The notes under the pieces: generated by a model | Seen by the model: the letters and a program-made list of their open reading frames with translations, nothing else | What the model was told of the DNA's origin: nothing | Databases searched by the model: none | Translations under genes and position numbers: made by a program | Assembly: GCF_003688625.1 (NCBI RefSeq) | Contig: NZ_RCWY01000002.1 | Span: 744,001 to 808,000, forward strand | From: Sphingomonas sp. PP-CE-3A-406 | GTDB lineage: Bacteria; Pseudomonadota; Alphaproteobacteria; Sphingomonadales; Sphingomonadaceae | Direction of reading: 5' to 3' | DNA length: 64,000 nt | In this document: positions 16,787 through 26,293 of the stretch, in pieces | Position numbering within the stretch: the first letter of the stretch is position 1 | Layout: each line of letters starts with the position of its first letter

Positions 16787-17257
16787 ATGGTGGCCGTCAT
16801 GCCGACGATCCCCGCCATTTCGACGATCGCCCAGACGATCCAGCTCTCGCTCGCGCCCGTGTTCATGCTCGCGGGCATCGGCCAGTTGCTCAACGTGCTG
16901 GCCGGGCGGCTGTCGCGCGTGATCGACCGCGCGCGGAAACTGGAGCAGTTGCACCCCAATTTCTCGGCAGCCGATCGCACGCGCTACGGCTGGGAGTTGC
17001 GGTTACTCGACCGGCGGATGACGATCATCAACGCGGCGCTGTTCCTGGCGGTATCGAGCGCGATCATGACCTGCGTGCTGATCGCGCTGCTGTTCATCGC
17101 CGAACTCGCCAAGCTGCATTTCGGCACCGCGGTCGCGCTGTGCTTCATCCTCGCGATGATCCTGCTGATCGCGGCGCTAGTCTCCTTCATTTTCGAGGTC
17201 AGGATGTCGTTGAGAGCCTTCCGGATCCGGCCTGAATTGCTGAAGGACCTGTTGTGA
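16787..17257 (+). CDS. DUF2721 family membrane protein
   Basis: A small membrane protein with the DUF2721 pattern: a helix IPAISTIAQTIQLSLAPVFMLAGIGQLLNVLAGRLSRVIDRARKLE, an amphipathic region, then two membrane segments. The family has a conserved GQ/GI..RL.R..DR.R signature, seen here as GRLSRVIDRARKL. Its function is unknown. Starts are ambiguous: TTG 16736 has a well-placed AGAAGG, ATG 16787 and ATG 16799 fit the family length better; 16787 is used here. The stop overlaps the GTG start of the next gene (GTGA). Confidence 0.78.
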   Translation: MVAVMPTIPAISTIAQTIQLSLAPVFMLAGIGQLLNVLAGRLSRVIDRARKLEQLHPNFSAADRTRYGWELRLLDRRMTIINAALFLAVSSAIMTCVLIALLFIAELAKLHFGTAVALCFILAMILLIAALVSFIFEVRMSLRAFRIRPELLKDLL

Positions 17258-17658
17258 TCGAGAAACGCGTATTGCAGGCGGTGGTCGCGGTCGCATGCCT
17301 GTTGCCGCTGATTGTCGGTGGGCAAGGCGTGCTGCACGGGCCGGCTCCGTTCGGGCATCTGACCGATGTGCCGCGCGATCTGGACAGCCATTTCCGGTAC
17401 ATCTCGGGGATCTTTTTTGCGACCGGGTTGGGGTTTTTGAGCTGCATTCCGGCGATCGAGCGCAAGGGGCCGCGGTTTCGGTTGCTTGGCGGGTTGATCT
17501 TCGTTGGAGGCGTATCGCGCGGGATTTCGTTGCTGGCCGTAGGCGTGCCGTCGCAGGGCCACGTGCTCGGGCTGGCGATGGAGACGGTGGTCGTGCCGTT
17601 GCTGATGCTCTGGCAGTGGAATTTCGCGAAGCGGGCTGCCAGTTCGCCGTCATCCTGA
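17254..17658 (+). CDS. DUF4345 family membrane protein
   Basis: A 134-residue inner-membrane protein with four predicted membrane segments (about residues 6-28, 47-66, 74-96, 103-125). The central motif SHFRYISGIFFATGLGFL is the DUF4345 signature. Starts with GTG, overlapping the preceding TGA stop, so it is coupled to the DUF2721 gene. Function unknown. The stop lies inside a paired palindromic element (17648-17729), whose left arm contributes the last residues. Confidence 0.75.
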   Translation: MIEKRVLQAVVAVACLLPLIVGGQGVLHGPAPFGHLTDVPRDLDSHFRYISGIFFATGLGFLSCIPAIERKGPRFRLLGGLIFVGGVSRGISLLAVGVPSQGHVLGLAMETVVVPLLMLWQWNFAKRAASSPSS

Positions 17659-17729
17659 CGAAAGTCAGGATCCAGGGTCACGCAGTACGGACCTCCTGGC
17701 TCTGGATCCTGACTTTCGTCAGGATGACG
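17648..17729. repeat. Paired palindromic element, GTCATCCTGACGAAAG family
   Basis: Left arm CGTCATCCTGACGAAAGTCA + GGATCCAGG and right arm CCTGACTTTCGTCAGGATGACG enclose about 28 bases. The left arm overlaps the 3' end of the DUF4345 gene. Confidence 0.88.
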
Positions 17730-17779
17730 GGACGTGTGCGGCAGCGCGGTCTGGCGGCCAGCAGACCAGCCGGGTCATA

Positions 17780-19360
17780 CTAGCGAGCAGCCTCCATCCC
17801 CGCCCCGACGTCGGCGGTCGGCAGATACCGTGGCGCGACCCGTGCTTTCGCCCGCTGCTCGTACGCATAGCCCGCGCCCAGCACCGCCGCGTCGCCATAC
17901 TTCGTCGCGATGAACGACAACCCGACCGGCAAACCGCGGACCAGCCCCATCGGCACGGTCAGGTTCGGATACCCCGCCACCGCCGGCAGTCCGCTCGAGC
18001 TCGGGCCGCCGTATTGATCACCGTACACAGGCTCGCTCAGCCACGCGGGGCCGTAGGTCGGCTCGACCAGTAATGTAGCGCCCGCCGCCTTGAGCATCGC
18101 GTCGATCCCCTCCGCACCCGCGAGCCGCAGCGATTTGGCGCGCGCTGCTTTGTACGCCGGATCGTTCAACCCCTTGGTCTTCGCCGCAGCCTCGAACGTC
18201 TCCTGCGCGAAGAAGGGCATCTCCGTGCCCGCGTTGGCGGTGTTGAACGCGATGACCTGATCGAGCGTCCGCGTGCCGACCGCCGCTGGCGTGGTCGCGA
18301 GATAGGTGTCGAGGTCGGCCTTCAACTCGGTCTGGAGCACGACGAGTTCCGCCTCGCCGAGCCCATCGAGCTTGGGTTGCTTCACCTCGACCAGCACGGC
18401 GCCCGCAGCCTTCAGCACATCAAGCGAGGCCTGGTATTTCGCGGCAAGGTCCGCGGTCATCTCCGGCCGGAGCACGCCGACGCGCAGGCCCGACAGCGCG
18501 CTGGTCGACAGCCCGGCCGCATAGTCGCGCTTGTAAGCCCCTGCCCCCGCGGTCGCGGCATCGGCAGGATCGGCCGCGATCATCGCCGAGAACAGCGTCG
18601 CCACGTCGCGCACGCTCCGCGCCATCGGCCCCGGCGTATCCTGGCTGTGGCTGATCGGTACGACATGCGTGCGGCTGACGAGGCCCAGCGTCGGCTTCAG
18701 CCCGACCAGTCCGTTGAGCGACGACGGACACACCACCGAACCGTCGGTCTCCGTGCCGATCGCCGCCGCCGCGAAGCTCGCCGCAACCGCCGCGCCCGAG
18801 CCGCTCGACGATCCGCACGCGGTACGGTCGAGCGCGTAGGGATTCTTGACCAAGCCGCCGACCGCACTCCAGCCGCTCATCGACCGGGTCGAGCGGATGT
18901 TCGCCCATTCGCTGAGGTTGGTCTTACCCAGGATCACCGCCCCCGCGGCGCGGAGTTGCGCCACAACGGGTGCGTCCCGACGCGTGAGATTATCCTTCAG
19001 CGCGAGGCTGCCCGCAGTGGTCGGCATCGCATCCGCGGTCTCGACATTGTCCTTGATCAGCACCGGCACGCCGTGGAGCGGCCCGCGGATGCGCCCGGCG
19101 TTGCGCTCGGCGTCGAGCGCCTTGGCCTGCGCCAGTGCGTCGGGGTTGAGCGCGATGACGGCGCGGAGAGTCGGCCCCTTGCGGTCCATCGCGGCGATCC
19201 GCGCGAGATAGGCGCGGACGAGGTCGACGCTGCTCGCCTTGCCGGACGTCATATCCGCCTGGAGCTGGTCGATCGACTGCTCCTCGACGGCGACGGTCTT
19301 CGCCTCGGCCACGATTGGAAGCGCGGTCGCGAGCAATAGCCCGATGATAAACTGACGCAT
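17780..19360 (-). CDS. Secreted amidase (amidase signature family)
   Basis: A 526-residue protein with a Sec signal peptide (MRQFIIGLLLATALPIVAEA). Amidase-signature catalytic residues are visible: VLIKDNVETADAMPTTAGS (catalytic Lys), then TACGSSSGSGAAVAASF (cis-Ser) and IGTETDGSVVCPSSLNGLVG (nucleophile Ser). The protein is therefore an active-site-complete amidase, exported to the periplasm, acting on C-N bonds of unknown substrates; relatives hydrolyse aryl amides and peptide amides. The start at 19360 is set by the signal peptide and by a GGGGAT ribosome-binding element 7 bases upstream. Confidence 0.88.
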   Translation of the reverse strand: MRQFIIGLLLATALPIVAEAKTVAVEEQSIDQLQADMTSGKASSVDLVRAYLARIAAMDRKGPTLRAVIALNPDALAQAKALDAERNAGRIRGPLHGVPVLIKDNVETADAMPTTAGSLALKDNLTRRDAPVVAQLRAAGAVILGKTNLSEWANIRSTRSMSGWSAVGGLVKNPYALDRTACGSSSGSGAAVAASFAAAAIGTETDGSVVCPSSLNGLVGLKPTLGLVSRTHVVPISHSQDTPGPMARSVRDVATLFSAMIAADPADAATAGAGAYKRDYAAGLSTSALSGLRVGVLRPEMTADLAAKYQASLDVLKAAGAVLVEVKQPKLDGLGEAELVVLQTELKADLDTYLATTPAAVGTRTLDQVIAFNTANAGTEMPFFAQETFEAAAKTKGLNDPAYKAARAKSLRLAGAEGIDAMLKAAGATLLVEPTYGPAWLSEPVYGDQYGGPSSSGLPAVAGYPNLTVPMGLVRGLPVGLSFIATKYGDAAVLGAGYAYEQRAKARVAPRYLPTADVGAGMEAAR

Positions 19361-19470
19361 TTTGCGAATCCCCTTTGGCACGAGGCTATCGGGGTTGCGG
19401 GCCTGCGCCAAGCGGTCTGAACGATGCTCGACACGATGCGTTACGGACCAGCAACGGATAGGGGAATGGC

Positions 19471-20643
19471 GTGCGTCTCGTGTTGAAGATCGTCGGGGGC
19501 GTCGTGCTGCTGGCGGTCGTGATCGTCGCGCTGACGGTGACGATCGTCCCACGCTTCCTCGACCGCATCTACTACCGCGGACCGGCGAGCGGCCATTTCG
19601 ACGGCGCGCACTTCGCCAATCCCGACAACGACGCCGACACGCAGCAGATCCAGCCCGCCGGTGGCGGTCGCGCGAGCTTCTTCTGGCGCTATTTCACCGG
19701 CAGCGATGGGCGGCCTGCGTGGCCGAAATCGGTCGCAGTGAACCGCATCGCGCCGCCCGCCCGTGTCGAGGGCAAGCGGATGGTCGTGACGTGGGTCGGC
19801 CATGCGAGCGTGCTGATCCAGACGCAGGGGCTGAACATCCTCACCGATCCGGTCTGGGCGGAGAAGGCCGGGCCGCTGGGCACGGGTCCGCGTCGTATCG
19901 CCGAGCCGGGGATCGCGTTCGATGCGCTGCCCAGGATCGACCTCGTGCTGGTCAGCCACAATCACTACGACCATCTCGACAAGGCGACGCTGAAGCGGCT
20001 GTGGGAGCGCGATCGGCCGCGCATCGTCACGAGCTTGGGCAACGACAGCGTGATCGGCCAGACCGGCGCGCAGGCTATCGCGCTCGACTGGGGGCAGCGG
20101 GTAGCGATCAAGCCCGGCGTCGCGGTCACCGTGACGCGCAACCATCATTGGGGCAGTCGCTGGTTTACCGATCGCAATCGCGCGCTGTGGTCGAGCTTCG
20201 TCGTGACGCTGCCGGGCGGGAACGTGTTCTTTGCGGGCGATACCGGGATGGGCGACGGCCAGTGGCCGGTCGAAGCGGCGGCGCTGGGGCCGATCCGGCT
20301 GGCGCTGATCCCGATCGGCGCGTTCCGGTTCGTCGACGGGCAGATGGAGTCGGGCAGCCATATCGGGCCGGTCGATGCGGTCGAGGTCTATCGCCGGCTC
20401 GGCGCGGCGCACGCGATCCCGATCCACTGGGGGACGTTCCGGCTGTCGTTCGAGGGGTATGATACGCCGCCAAAGCTGCTGGCGGCGGCGATGCGGTGTA
20501 CGGGGCAGACTGGGTTCACGCCGGTGGCGACTGGGCGGCCCACGGAGGTTGCGGAGTATGTGAAGCCGGCGACGGTAACGCCGATGGCTCGGGCGGCCTT
20601 GTTGCAGTGTCTCGATACGCCGCAGGTTCGCGCACTCCGTTAA
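19471..20643 (+). CDS. Metallo-beta-lactamase-fold hydrolase, NAPE-PLD/UlaG-like
   Basis: A 390-residue protein with an N-terminal membrane anchor (LVLKIVGGVVLLAVVIVALT) and a periplasmic MBL-fold domain. The zinc motif is LVSHNHYDHLD (HxHxDH); other ligands are RNHHWGSRW, FFAGDTGMGDG and IPIHWGTFR. The last features, with GHASVLIQTQG, are typical of the NAPE-phospholipase D-like subfamily, which hydrolyses phospholipid-type phosphodiesters in relatives. Start is GTG 19471 because the upstream ATG at 19466 is out of frame and the anchor begins here. It is divergent from the amidase gene. Confidence 0.82.
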   Translation: MRLVLKIVGGVVLLAVVIVALTVTIVPRFLDRIYYRGPASGHFDGAHFANPDNDADTQQIQPAGGGRASFFWRYFTGSDGRPAWPKSVAVNRIAPPARVEGKRMVVTWVGHASVLIQTQGLNILTDPVWAEKAGPLGTGPRRIAEPGIAFDALPRIDLVLVSHNHYDHLDKATLKRLWERDRPRIVTSLGNDSVIGQTGAQAIALDWGQRVAIKPGVAVTVTRNHHWGSRWFTDRNRALWSSFVVTLPGGNVFFAGDTGMGDGQWPVEAAALGPIRLALIPIGAFRFVDGQMESGSHIGPVDAVEVYRRLGAAHAIPIHWGTFRLSFEGYDTPPKLLAAAMRCTGQTGFTPVATGRPTEVAEYVKPATVTPMARAALLQCLDTPQVRALR

Positions 20644-20697
20644 TTCTTCCGTCACCCCGGAGTTGTTCGGCGCGTATTCCCTGAGACCAAGTAAGCC

Positions 20698-20753
20698 TGT
20701 TTCCCCGCGAAGGCGGGGACCCAGACTGGGCTCCCGCCTTCGCGGGAGAACAA
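20698..20753. repeat. Paired palindromic element, GTTCCCCCGCGAAGGC family
   Basis: Left arm TGTTTCCCCGCGAAGGCGGG + GACCCAG, right arm CTGGGC + TCCCGCCTTCGCGGGAGAACA, with a two-base middle. Confidence 0.85.
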
Positions 20754-20786
20754 CGAGAGAGAAGCGTAACGCCGGCTCCACATCCA

Positions 20787-20890
20787 ACCACCCCGGCGAA
20801 GGCCGGGGCCCAATTGGGGAAGGCTGCTAATGTAGACAGCCCCTCGTTACTGCCACCTTTCCAATTGGGCCCCGGCCTTCGCCGGGGTGG
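20787..20890. repeat. Paired palindromic element, CACCACCCCGGC family
   Basis: Arms ACCACCCCGGCGAAGGCCGG + GGCCCAATTGGG and CCAATTGGGCC + CCGGCCTTCGCCGGGGTGG surround about 36 bases. It separates the convergent MBL and VOC genes. Confidence 0.85.
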
Positions 20891-20915
20891 CATTTCCGTC
20901 AATCGTGCCCGCGCT

Positions 20916-21302
20916 TCACCCCATCTTGAACACGCAGAGCTTGTTGCCGTCCGGATCGCGGAAATACGCGCCGTAGAAGCCCATTTCCTCGGGTCCACGC
21001 GTGCCGGCAGCGCCTTCGTCCGCGCCACCGAGTTCGATCGCCTTGACGTAGACCTGGTCGACCTGCTCGCGCGAATCCGCTGCCAACGCGACCATCGTGC
21101 CGTTGCCCGCGGTCGCGGCTGCGCCGTCATAGGGCTTGCCGATCACCAGCATCGGCTTGTCGGGGCCCGCGCCGTAGAAGGTCAACTGGCGCGCGTCGGG
21201 CATTTGCATCAGGCGCTTGCCGCCGACCGTCGCGAACAGCGCGTCGTAAAACGCCAGCGCCGAGTCGATGTCGTTGGTGCCGAGCGTCGCGTAACCGATC
21301 AT
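20916..21302 (-). CDS. VOC family protein
   Basis: A 128-residue single VOC unit: MIGYATLGTNDIDSALAFYDALF, the middle KPMLVIGKPYDGAAATAGNG and C-terminal FYGAYFRDPDGNKLCVFK. The first strand has GYATLGTND where active glyoxalases often have a His metal ligand, and no His is present there, so metal-binding is doubtful; a lyase, isomerase or binding role is equally possible. Monocistronic by context, flanked by palindromic elements on both sides. Confidence 0.72.
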   Translation of the reverse strand: MIGYATLGTNDIDSALAFYDALFATVGGKRLMQMPDARQLTFYGAGPDKPMLVIGKPYDGAAATAGNGTMVALAADSREQVDQVYVKAIELGGADEGAAGTRGPEEMGFYGAYFRDPDGNKLCVFKMG

Positions 21303-21359
21303 GGGTCTCTCCTCTTATGAATAAGGAGCGATATCGGAGGGTTACGCGGGGACGCAACT

Positions 21360-21455
21360 AGCTGTTCCCCCGCGAAGGCGGGGGTCCAGGCCCGAACCCT
21401 CCCGGCATGCGGCAGTGATGTAATCCCTGGGCCCCGCGTTCGCGGGGGAACAGCT
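21360..21455. repeat. Paired palindromic element, GTTCCCCCGCGAAGGC family, long form
   Basis: Arms AGCTGTTCCCCCGCGAAGGC + GGGGGTCCAGG and CCTGGGCCCCG + CGTTCGCGGGGGAACAGCT surround about 34 bases. Confidence 0.85.
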
Positions 21456-21472
21456 AGCGTTGCGGTCGTGGA

Positions 21473-22303
21473 TTACCCGACGAAAGCGCGCTCGATCACG
21501 AACGTACCCGGCTTCGAGTTCGCGCCCTCCTCGAAGCCATTCGCCTCGAGCATCACCGCGAACTCCTTGATCATCTCGGTCGAGCCGCACAGCATCGCGC
21601 GGTCGGTCTCGGGGTTGAGCTTCTGCTCGCCGCGGACCGGGTGGCCGAACAGCGACGCATCCTCGATCAGCGCGCCGATCCGCCGCGTGGTGCGGAACGG
21701 CTCGCGCGTCACGGTCGGGATGTAGTGGAACTGCGTCTGCGCCTCGTCGGCGATCAGCGGATCCTCCGAGAGCAGCCCGACCATCTCGTCGTGATAGGCG
21801 AGATCGCTCACGCGGCGCACGCTGTGCACGACGATCACCTGCTCATACGCAGCATAGACGTCGGGGTCGCGCATCAGGCTGAGGAACGGCGCGAGGCCGG
21901 TGCCGGTCGAGAACATGAACAACCGCTTCCCCGGCAGCAGCGCGTCGAGCACCAACGTGCCCGTCGGCTTCTTGCCGAGATACACCTCGTCGCCAGGCTG
22001 GATCAGCTGGAGCTTCGAGGTCAGCGGACCGTCTTCGACCTTGATCGACAGGAACTCCAGTTCCTCCGAATAATGCGGGGAAGCGATCGAATAGGCGCGC
22101 ATGATCGGCTTGCCGCCTTCCTGGGGAAGACCGATCATCACGAACTCGCCCGAGCGGAAACGGAAGGTCGAGGGCCGCTCGATCGCGAAGCTGAACAGAT
22201 GTTCGTTCCAGTGACGTACCCACAGCACCTTGGCGTTGAGGAACGCGGGGGTCTCGGGGATCAGCGCGGGCGCGCGGGTTGCTTCGACGGTCGGGGCGGT
22301 CAT
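21473..22303 (-). CDS. fpr: Ferredoxin/flavodoxin--NADP+ reductase
   Basis: A 276-residue FAD-dependent reductase of the bacterial class I FPR type. FRSGEFVMIGL and MRAYSIASPHYSEELEF form the FAD site, FSTGTGLAPFLSLMRDP the NADPH site and MLCGSTEMIKEF the nicotinamide end; the C-terminus FVIERAFVG is the short alphaproteobacterial type. It moves electrons between NADPH and ferredoxin or flavodoxin, for biosynthesis or defence against oxidative stress. ATG 22303 is chosen as start because the 30 residues of the longer frame are basic and outside the family. Confidence 0.9.
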   Translation of the reverse strand: MTAPTVEATRAPALIPETPAFLNAKVLWVRHWNEHLFSFAIERPSTFRFRSGEFVMIGLPQEGGKPIMRAYSIASPHYSEELEFLSIKVEDGPLTSKLQLIQPGDEVYLGKKPTGTLVLDALLPGKRLFMFSTGTGLAPFLSLMRDPDVYAAYEQVIVVHSVRRVSDLAYHDEMVGLLSEDPLIADEAQTQFHYIPTVTREPFRTTRRIGALIEDASLFGHPVRGEQKLNPETDRAMLCGSTEMIKEFAVMLEANGFEEGANSKPGTFVIERAFVG

Positions 22304-22469
22304 GCGTCTATTCCTTGGCCTGCGCGCGGGCGCTGGCGGATCGATGGCTTGCGAAACGGTCGCATTATGGGCGCGAGCCGGACGGGTCAACAACAGCTAA
22401 ACTTGGCATCGCCCAAACAGGTCCCGTGGCCGTTGCCGACTCACCGTATGTTCCCCATATTCCCCCTCG

Positions 22470-24668
22470 ATGGCCATTCAGATCCGCACCAGTCTCGCCG
22501 AGCCCGAAACCGGCGAAAGCTTCGTCCCGCACCGCCCGACCGCGCGCCCCGACAAGGTCGAGGGCGGCAAGCGGTTCAACCTCGTCAGCGAATACGAACC
22601 CGCCGGCGACCAGCCCACCGCGATCGCCGAACTCGTCTCCGCGATCGGCGACGGCGAGAAGGACCAGGTGCTGCTCGGCGTCACCGGCTCAGGCAAGACC
22701 TTCACGATGGCCAGCGTCATCAACCGCGTCCAGCGCCCCGCGCTGATCCTCGCGCCGAACAAGATCCTGGCCGCTCAGCTCTACGGCGAGATGAAGTCGT
22801 TCTTCCCCGAAAACGCGGTCGAATATTTCGTCAGCTATTACGATTATTATCAGCCCGAGGCGTATGTTGCGCGCTCCGACACGTACATCGAGAAGGAATC
22901 CTCGACCAACGAGTCGATCGACCGGATGCGGCATTCCGCCACCCGTGCGCTGCTCGAACGCGACGACGTCATCATCGTCGCGTCGGTGTCGTGCCTGTAC
23001 GGCATCGGCTCGGTCGAGACCTATTCGGCGATGATCTTCGACCTGAAGAAGGGCACGACGGTCGACCAGCGCGAGATCGTGCGGAAGCTCGTCGCGCTCC
23101 AGTACAAGCGCAACGACGCCGCGTTCCAGCGTGGCAATTTCCGCGTGAAGGGCGACACGCTGGAGATCTTCCCGTCGCATTACGAGGACAGCGCGTGGCG
23201 CATCTCGTTCTTCGGCGACGATATCGAGGAGATCATCGAGTTCGATCCGCTGACCGGCAAGAAGGTCGCGTCGCTGAACTCGGTGCGCGTGTACGCGAAC
23301 TCGCATTACGTGACCCCCGGCCCGACGCTCAAGCAGGCGGGCGAGGCGATCAAGCACGAGCTGGCCGAGCGGCTGAAGGAGCTGGTGCTTGAGGGCAAGC
23401 TGCTGGAGGCGCAGCGGCTTGAGCAGCGGACGAACTTCGACCTTGAGATGATCGCCGCGACCGGCTCCTGCGCGGGGATCGAGAATTACTCGCGCTTCCT
23501 CACCGGCCGCATGCCGGGCGAACCGCCACCCACGTTGTTCGAATATCTCCCCGACAACGCGTTGCTGTTCGTCGACGAGAGCCATGTCACGATCGGCCAG
23601 ATCAACGGCATGTCGCGCGGCGATCACCGTCGCAAACTGACGCTCGCCGAATACGGCTTCCGCCTGCCGAGCGCGATCGACAACCGCCCGCTGCGCTTCA
23701 ACGAATGGGACGCGATGCGCCCGCCGACGACCTATGTCTCGGCCACTCCGGGCAGCTGGGAGATGGAACAGACCGGCGGCGTGTTCGCCGAACAGGTCAT
23801 CCGCCCGACCGGGCTGATCGATCCGCCGGTCGAGATCAAGCCGGTCGAGGAACAGGTCCAGGACCTGATCGTCGAGGTCGGCAAGACCACGGCGCTCGGC
23901 TACCGCACGCTCGTCACCACGCTGACCAAGCGGATGGCGGAGGATCTGACCGAATACATGCACGAGGCGGGGATCAAGGTCCGCTACATGCACAGCGACG
24001 TCGAGACGCTGGAGCGCATCGAACTTATCAGAGATCTCCGCCTGGGCGTGTACGACGTCCTGATCGGCATCAACCTGTTGCGCGAGGGGCTCGATATTCC
24101 CGAATGCGGGCTGGTCGCGATCCTCGATGCGGACAAGGAGGGCTTCCTGCGTTCCGAGACGTCGCTGATTCAGACGATCGGCCGCGCCGCGCGCAACGTC
24201 GACGGCCGCGTGATCCTGTATGCCGACCGCGTCACCGGATCGATGGAGCGCGCGATGAACGAGACGTCGCGCCGCCGCGAGAAGCAGGTCGCGTACAACA
24301 CCGAGCACGGCATTACCCCGACGACGATCCGCCGCAACATCGGCGACATCATCGCGCACGTAGCGTCTCAGGATCAGGTAACGATCCCGATCGACGAGGA
24401 CCGCCCGCACATGGTCGGCCACAACCTGCGCGCGTATATCGAGGATCTCGAGAAGCAGATGCGCAAGGCTGCGTCGGATCTGGAGTTCGAGACCGCCGGG
24501 CGTCTGCGTGACGAAATCCGACAGTTGGAGAACGAGGAACTGGGCCTGCCGGTCGACCAGCAGAAGGCGCCGGTCATGGGGCGGTCGAACGAGGGCAAGC
24601 CGGGCACGCGAAAGACACGCTACGGCAAGAGCCAGAAGATGCGAATGGGGGGCTCGCGGTCGCGATAA
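22470..24668 (+). CDS. uvrB: Excinuclease ABC subunit UvrB
   Basis: DNA helicase-like damage-verification subunit of nucleotide excision repair; it receives DNA from UvrA and recruits UvrC. The 732-residue protein has [10 protein letters not shown] (Walker A, about 70), the damage-binding hairpin region [29 protein letters not shown] (Walker B), the C-terminal helicase motifs ([23 protein letters not shown]) and a C-terminal UVR domain for UvrC contact. The N-terminal 35 residues before the usual start are longer than in E. coli. No clear SOS box lies in the 167-base leader; the best candidate is degenerate. Confidence 0.96.
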   Translation: MAIQIRTSLAEPETGESFVPHRPTARPDKVEGGKRFNLVSEYEPAGDQPTAIAELVSAIGDGEKDQVLLGVTGSGKTFTMASVINRVQRPALILAPNKILAAQLYGEMKSFFPENAVEYFVSYYDYYQPEAYVARSDTYIEKESSTNESIDRMRHSATRALLERDDVIIVASVSCLYGIGSVETYSAMIFDLKKGTTVDQREIVRKLVALQYKRNDAAFQRGNFRVKGDTLEIFPSHYEDSAWRISFFGDDIEEIIEFDPLTGKKVASLNSVRVYANSHYVTPGPTLKQAGEAIKHELAERLKELVLEGKLLEAQRLEQRTNFDLEMIAATGSCAGIENYSRFLTGRMPGEPPPTLFEYLPDNALLFVDESHVTIGQINGMSRGDHRRKLTLAEYGFRLPSAIDNRPLRFNEWDAMRPPTTYVSATPGSWEMEQTGGVFAEQVIRPTGLIDPPVEIKPVEEQVQDLIVEVGKTTALGYRTLVTTLTKRMAEDLTEYMHEAGIKVRYMHSDVETLERIELIRDLRLGVYDVLIGINLLREGLDIPECGLVAILDADKEGFLRSETSLIQTIGRAARNVDGRVILYADRVTGSMERAMNETSRRREKQVAYNTEHGITPTTIRRNIGDIIAHVASQDQVTIPIDEDRPHMVGHNLRAYIEDLEKQMRKAASDLEFETAGRLRDEIRQLENEELGLPVDQQKAPVMGRSNEGKPGTRKTRYGKSQKMRMGGSRSR

Positions 24669-24722
24669 TCGGTCGAACTTCGGTCGCCCCGCCCCTTGGC
24701 GTCCGCGCGGATCCACGGTAGC

Positions 24723-26285
24723 GTGGCTGATCCGGCGGGGGCCGGGTTCTGGGGAGTAACGATTATCGCTACCATCAAAGCCGTCGCGCGTTCGCGCGGC
24801 GCATCGCGTCCGTGGGCTGCAGTTGCCGCGATCACGGCGCCGATCGCGGCCTTACTGCTGACGGCCTGTGGCGGTAGCGATTCGGCAAGTTCGCCGACCG
24901 TTCCGCCCACGGCCCCGACGCCGCCCCCCGCTCCTGTGAACGCGCCCCCGGTCTTCACATCGGCCAATGCCGTGAGCGTAGTCGAGAATACGACGGCCAT
25001 CGTCTATCAGGCTGCTGCAACCGATCCCGAGGGCGCCCCGGTCGCCTACGCGATCAGCGGCGGCGCGGATGCCGCGAAATTCACGCTGAACGGAACCGGC
25101 CAGCTCGGCTTCGTGGCACCGCCGAATTTCGAACTGCCGACGGACCTCGACGGAAACAACGTCTATCTGGTCCAGCTGACCGCAAGCGACGGTCAGGCAA
25201 CCAGCACGATCGCACTCCAGGTCACCGTGACGAACAGCAAGGAGGGAATCGCCGTCCACCGTGTCGCGACCGGTTTCATCCACCCCGTCGCGATCGCCAG
25301 CCTGAGTGCGACGCGGATGCTGGTCGTGGAACGATCCGGCGCGATTTACGATTTGAACCCGCAGACGGGTGCGCGGACGTTGTTCTATCAGGTCGCCAAT
25401 GTCGGAACCGGCGACCGCGGGATGATCGCACTGGCGGTTGCGCCGACGTTTGCCACCACCGGTATCTTCCACGTGATGTTCACGAACACCAACGGGTTCC
25501 TGATCGTTCAGCGCTATCTCCGCAACCAGGCGGGGCCGACTGTCCCGGATAACAGCGGTCCGCTGCTGGCAGTGTCCGCGCCTCAATATCCCGGCGGAGG
25601 TTGGCTAGGGTACGACGCCGGCAACCTGATCATCGCTACGGGCGATGCCGGTGGCGCAGGCGACCCAGCTGGCACCGCGCAGGACTCATCGTCCCGATTG
25701 GGGAAGATCCTTCGCGTGACGAACAATCCGGATCCCTATGCCGGAGCCTCTCCGCAGTTCTTCCTGGTTTCGGCGATCGCGAAGGGCCTGCGAAATCCGA
25801 ACGGCGGCGCGTATTACAGCGGTGGCCTGCTGATCGCCGACAGCGGACAGGATGTCGCCGAAGAGGTCGACTTCCTACCGCTCGGCGCACCCGTGACGAA
25901 TTTCGGCTGGCCGTTCAAGGAAGGGACCAAGATCGTCCGCGGCACCGCTCCGGCCGACGTCGTGGATCCGTCGATCCAATATCCGCACACCGGCGGCACG
26001 CGCTTCGGCCAAGCGATCGTCGGCGGATTCGTCGGGTCGCCAACGATCGCCTCGCTCTCGGGCGTTTATGTTTTCGCCGATCGCAACGGCGCCCTGTTTA
26101 CGACGCCTGCCGATTCACTGCGCCGTGTCGGGACGATCGAGGGGCCGATGCTGGAGCGGCGCAACGAGGATTTTGCGCCGGATCAAGGCACGATCGACCG
26201 CCCGGTTTCGTTCGGCGTCGCGAGCGATGGTCAGGCCTATATCGTCGACGACGATGGCGAAATCTTCAGCATCGACCAAGGGTAG
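24723..26285 (+). CDS. Lipoprotein with cadherin-like domain and a sugar-dehydrogenase-type beta-propeller
   Basis: A protein of about 520 residues that is probably a lipoprotein: hydrophobic AAVAAITAPIAALLLTACGG ends in lipobox LTAC. A Pro-rich linker follows, then a cadherin-like domain (about 75-180, with the usual VVENTTAIVYQAAATDPEG and DGQATSTIALQVTV), then a six-bladed propeller resembling PQQ-dependent glucose/sorbosone dehydrogenases (VERSGAIYDLN, DRGMIALAVAPTFATTGI, RLGKILRVTNNPDPYAG, GLRNPNGGAYYSGGLLIADSGQDVAEEVDFL). Start is uncertain: TTG 24696 and GTG 24723 lack an SD, while GGGGAG at 24751-24756 points to ATT at 24762. Activity not assigned. Confidence 0.75.
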   Translation: MADPAGAGFWGVTIIATIKAVARSRGASRPWAAVAAITAPIAALLLTACGGSDSASSPTVPPTAPTPPPAPVNAPPVFTSANAVSVVENTTAIVYQAAATDPEGAPVAYAISGGADAAKFTLNGTGQLGFVAPPNFELPTDLDGNNVYLVQLTASDGQATSTIALQVTVTNSKEGIAVHRVATGFIHPVAIASLSATRMLVVERSGAIYDLNPQTGARTLFYQVANVGTGDRGMIALAVAPTFATTGIFHVMFTNTNGFLIVQRYLRNQAGPTVPDNSGPLLAVSAPQYPGGGWLGYDAGNLIIATGDAGGAGDPAGTAQDSSSRLGKILRVTNNPDPYAGASPQFFLVSAIAKGLRNPNGGAYYSGGLLIADSGQDVAEEVDFLPLGAPVTNFGWPFKEGTKIVRGTAPADVVDPSIQYPHTGGTRFGQAIVGGFVGSPTIASLSGVYVFADRNGALFTTPADSLRRVGTIEGPMLERRNEDFAPDQGTIDRPVSFGVASDGQAYIVDDDGEIFSIDQG

Positions 26286-26293
26286 CGTAGGGC

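Noticed and set aside
22440..22470. Possible LexA (SOS) box before uvrB, GTTC-N7-GTTC type
   Set aside because: The best candidate near 22450 reads GTTC followed by CCCATAT and TCCC; the second half does not match GTTC, so it is not reported as an operator.
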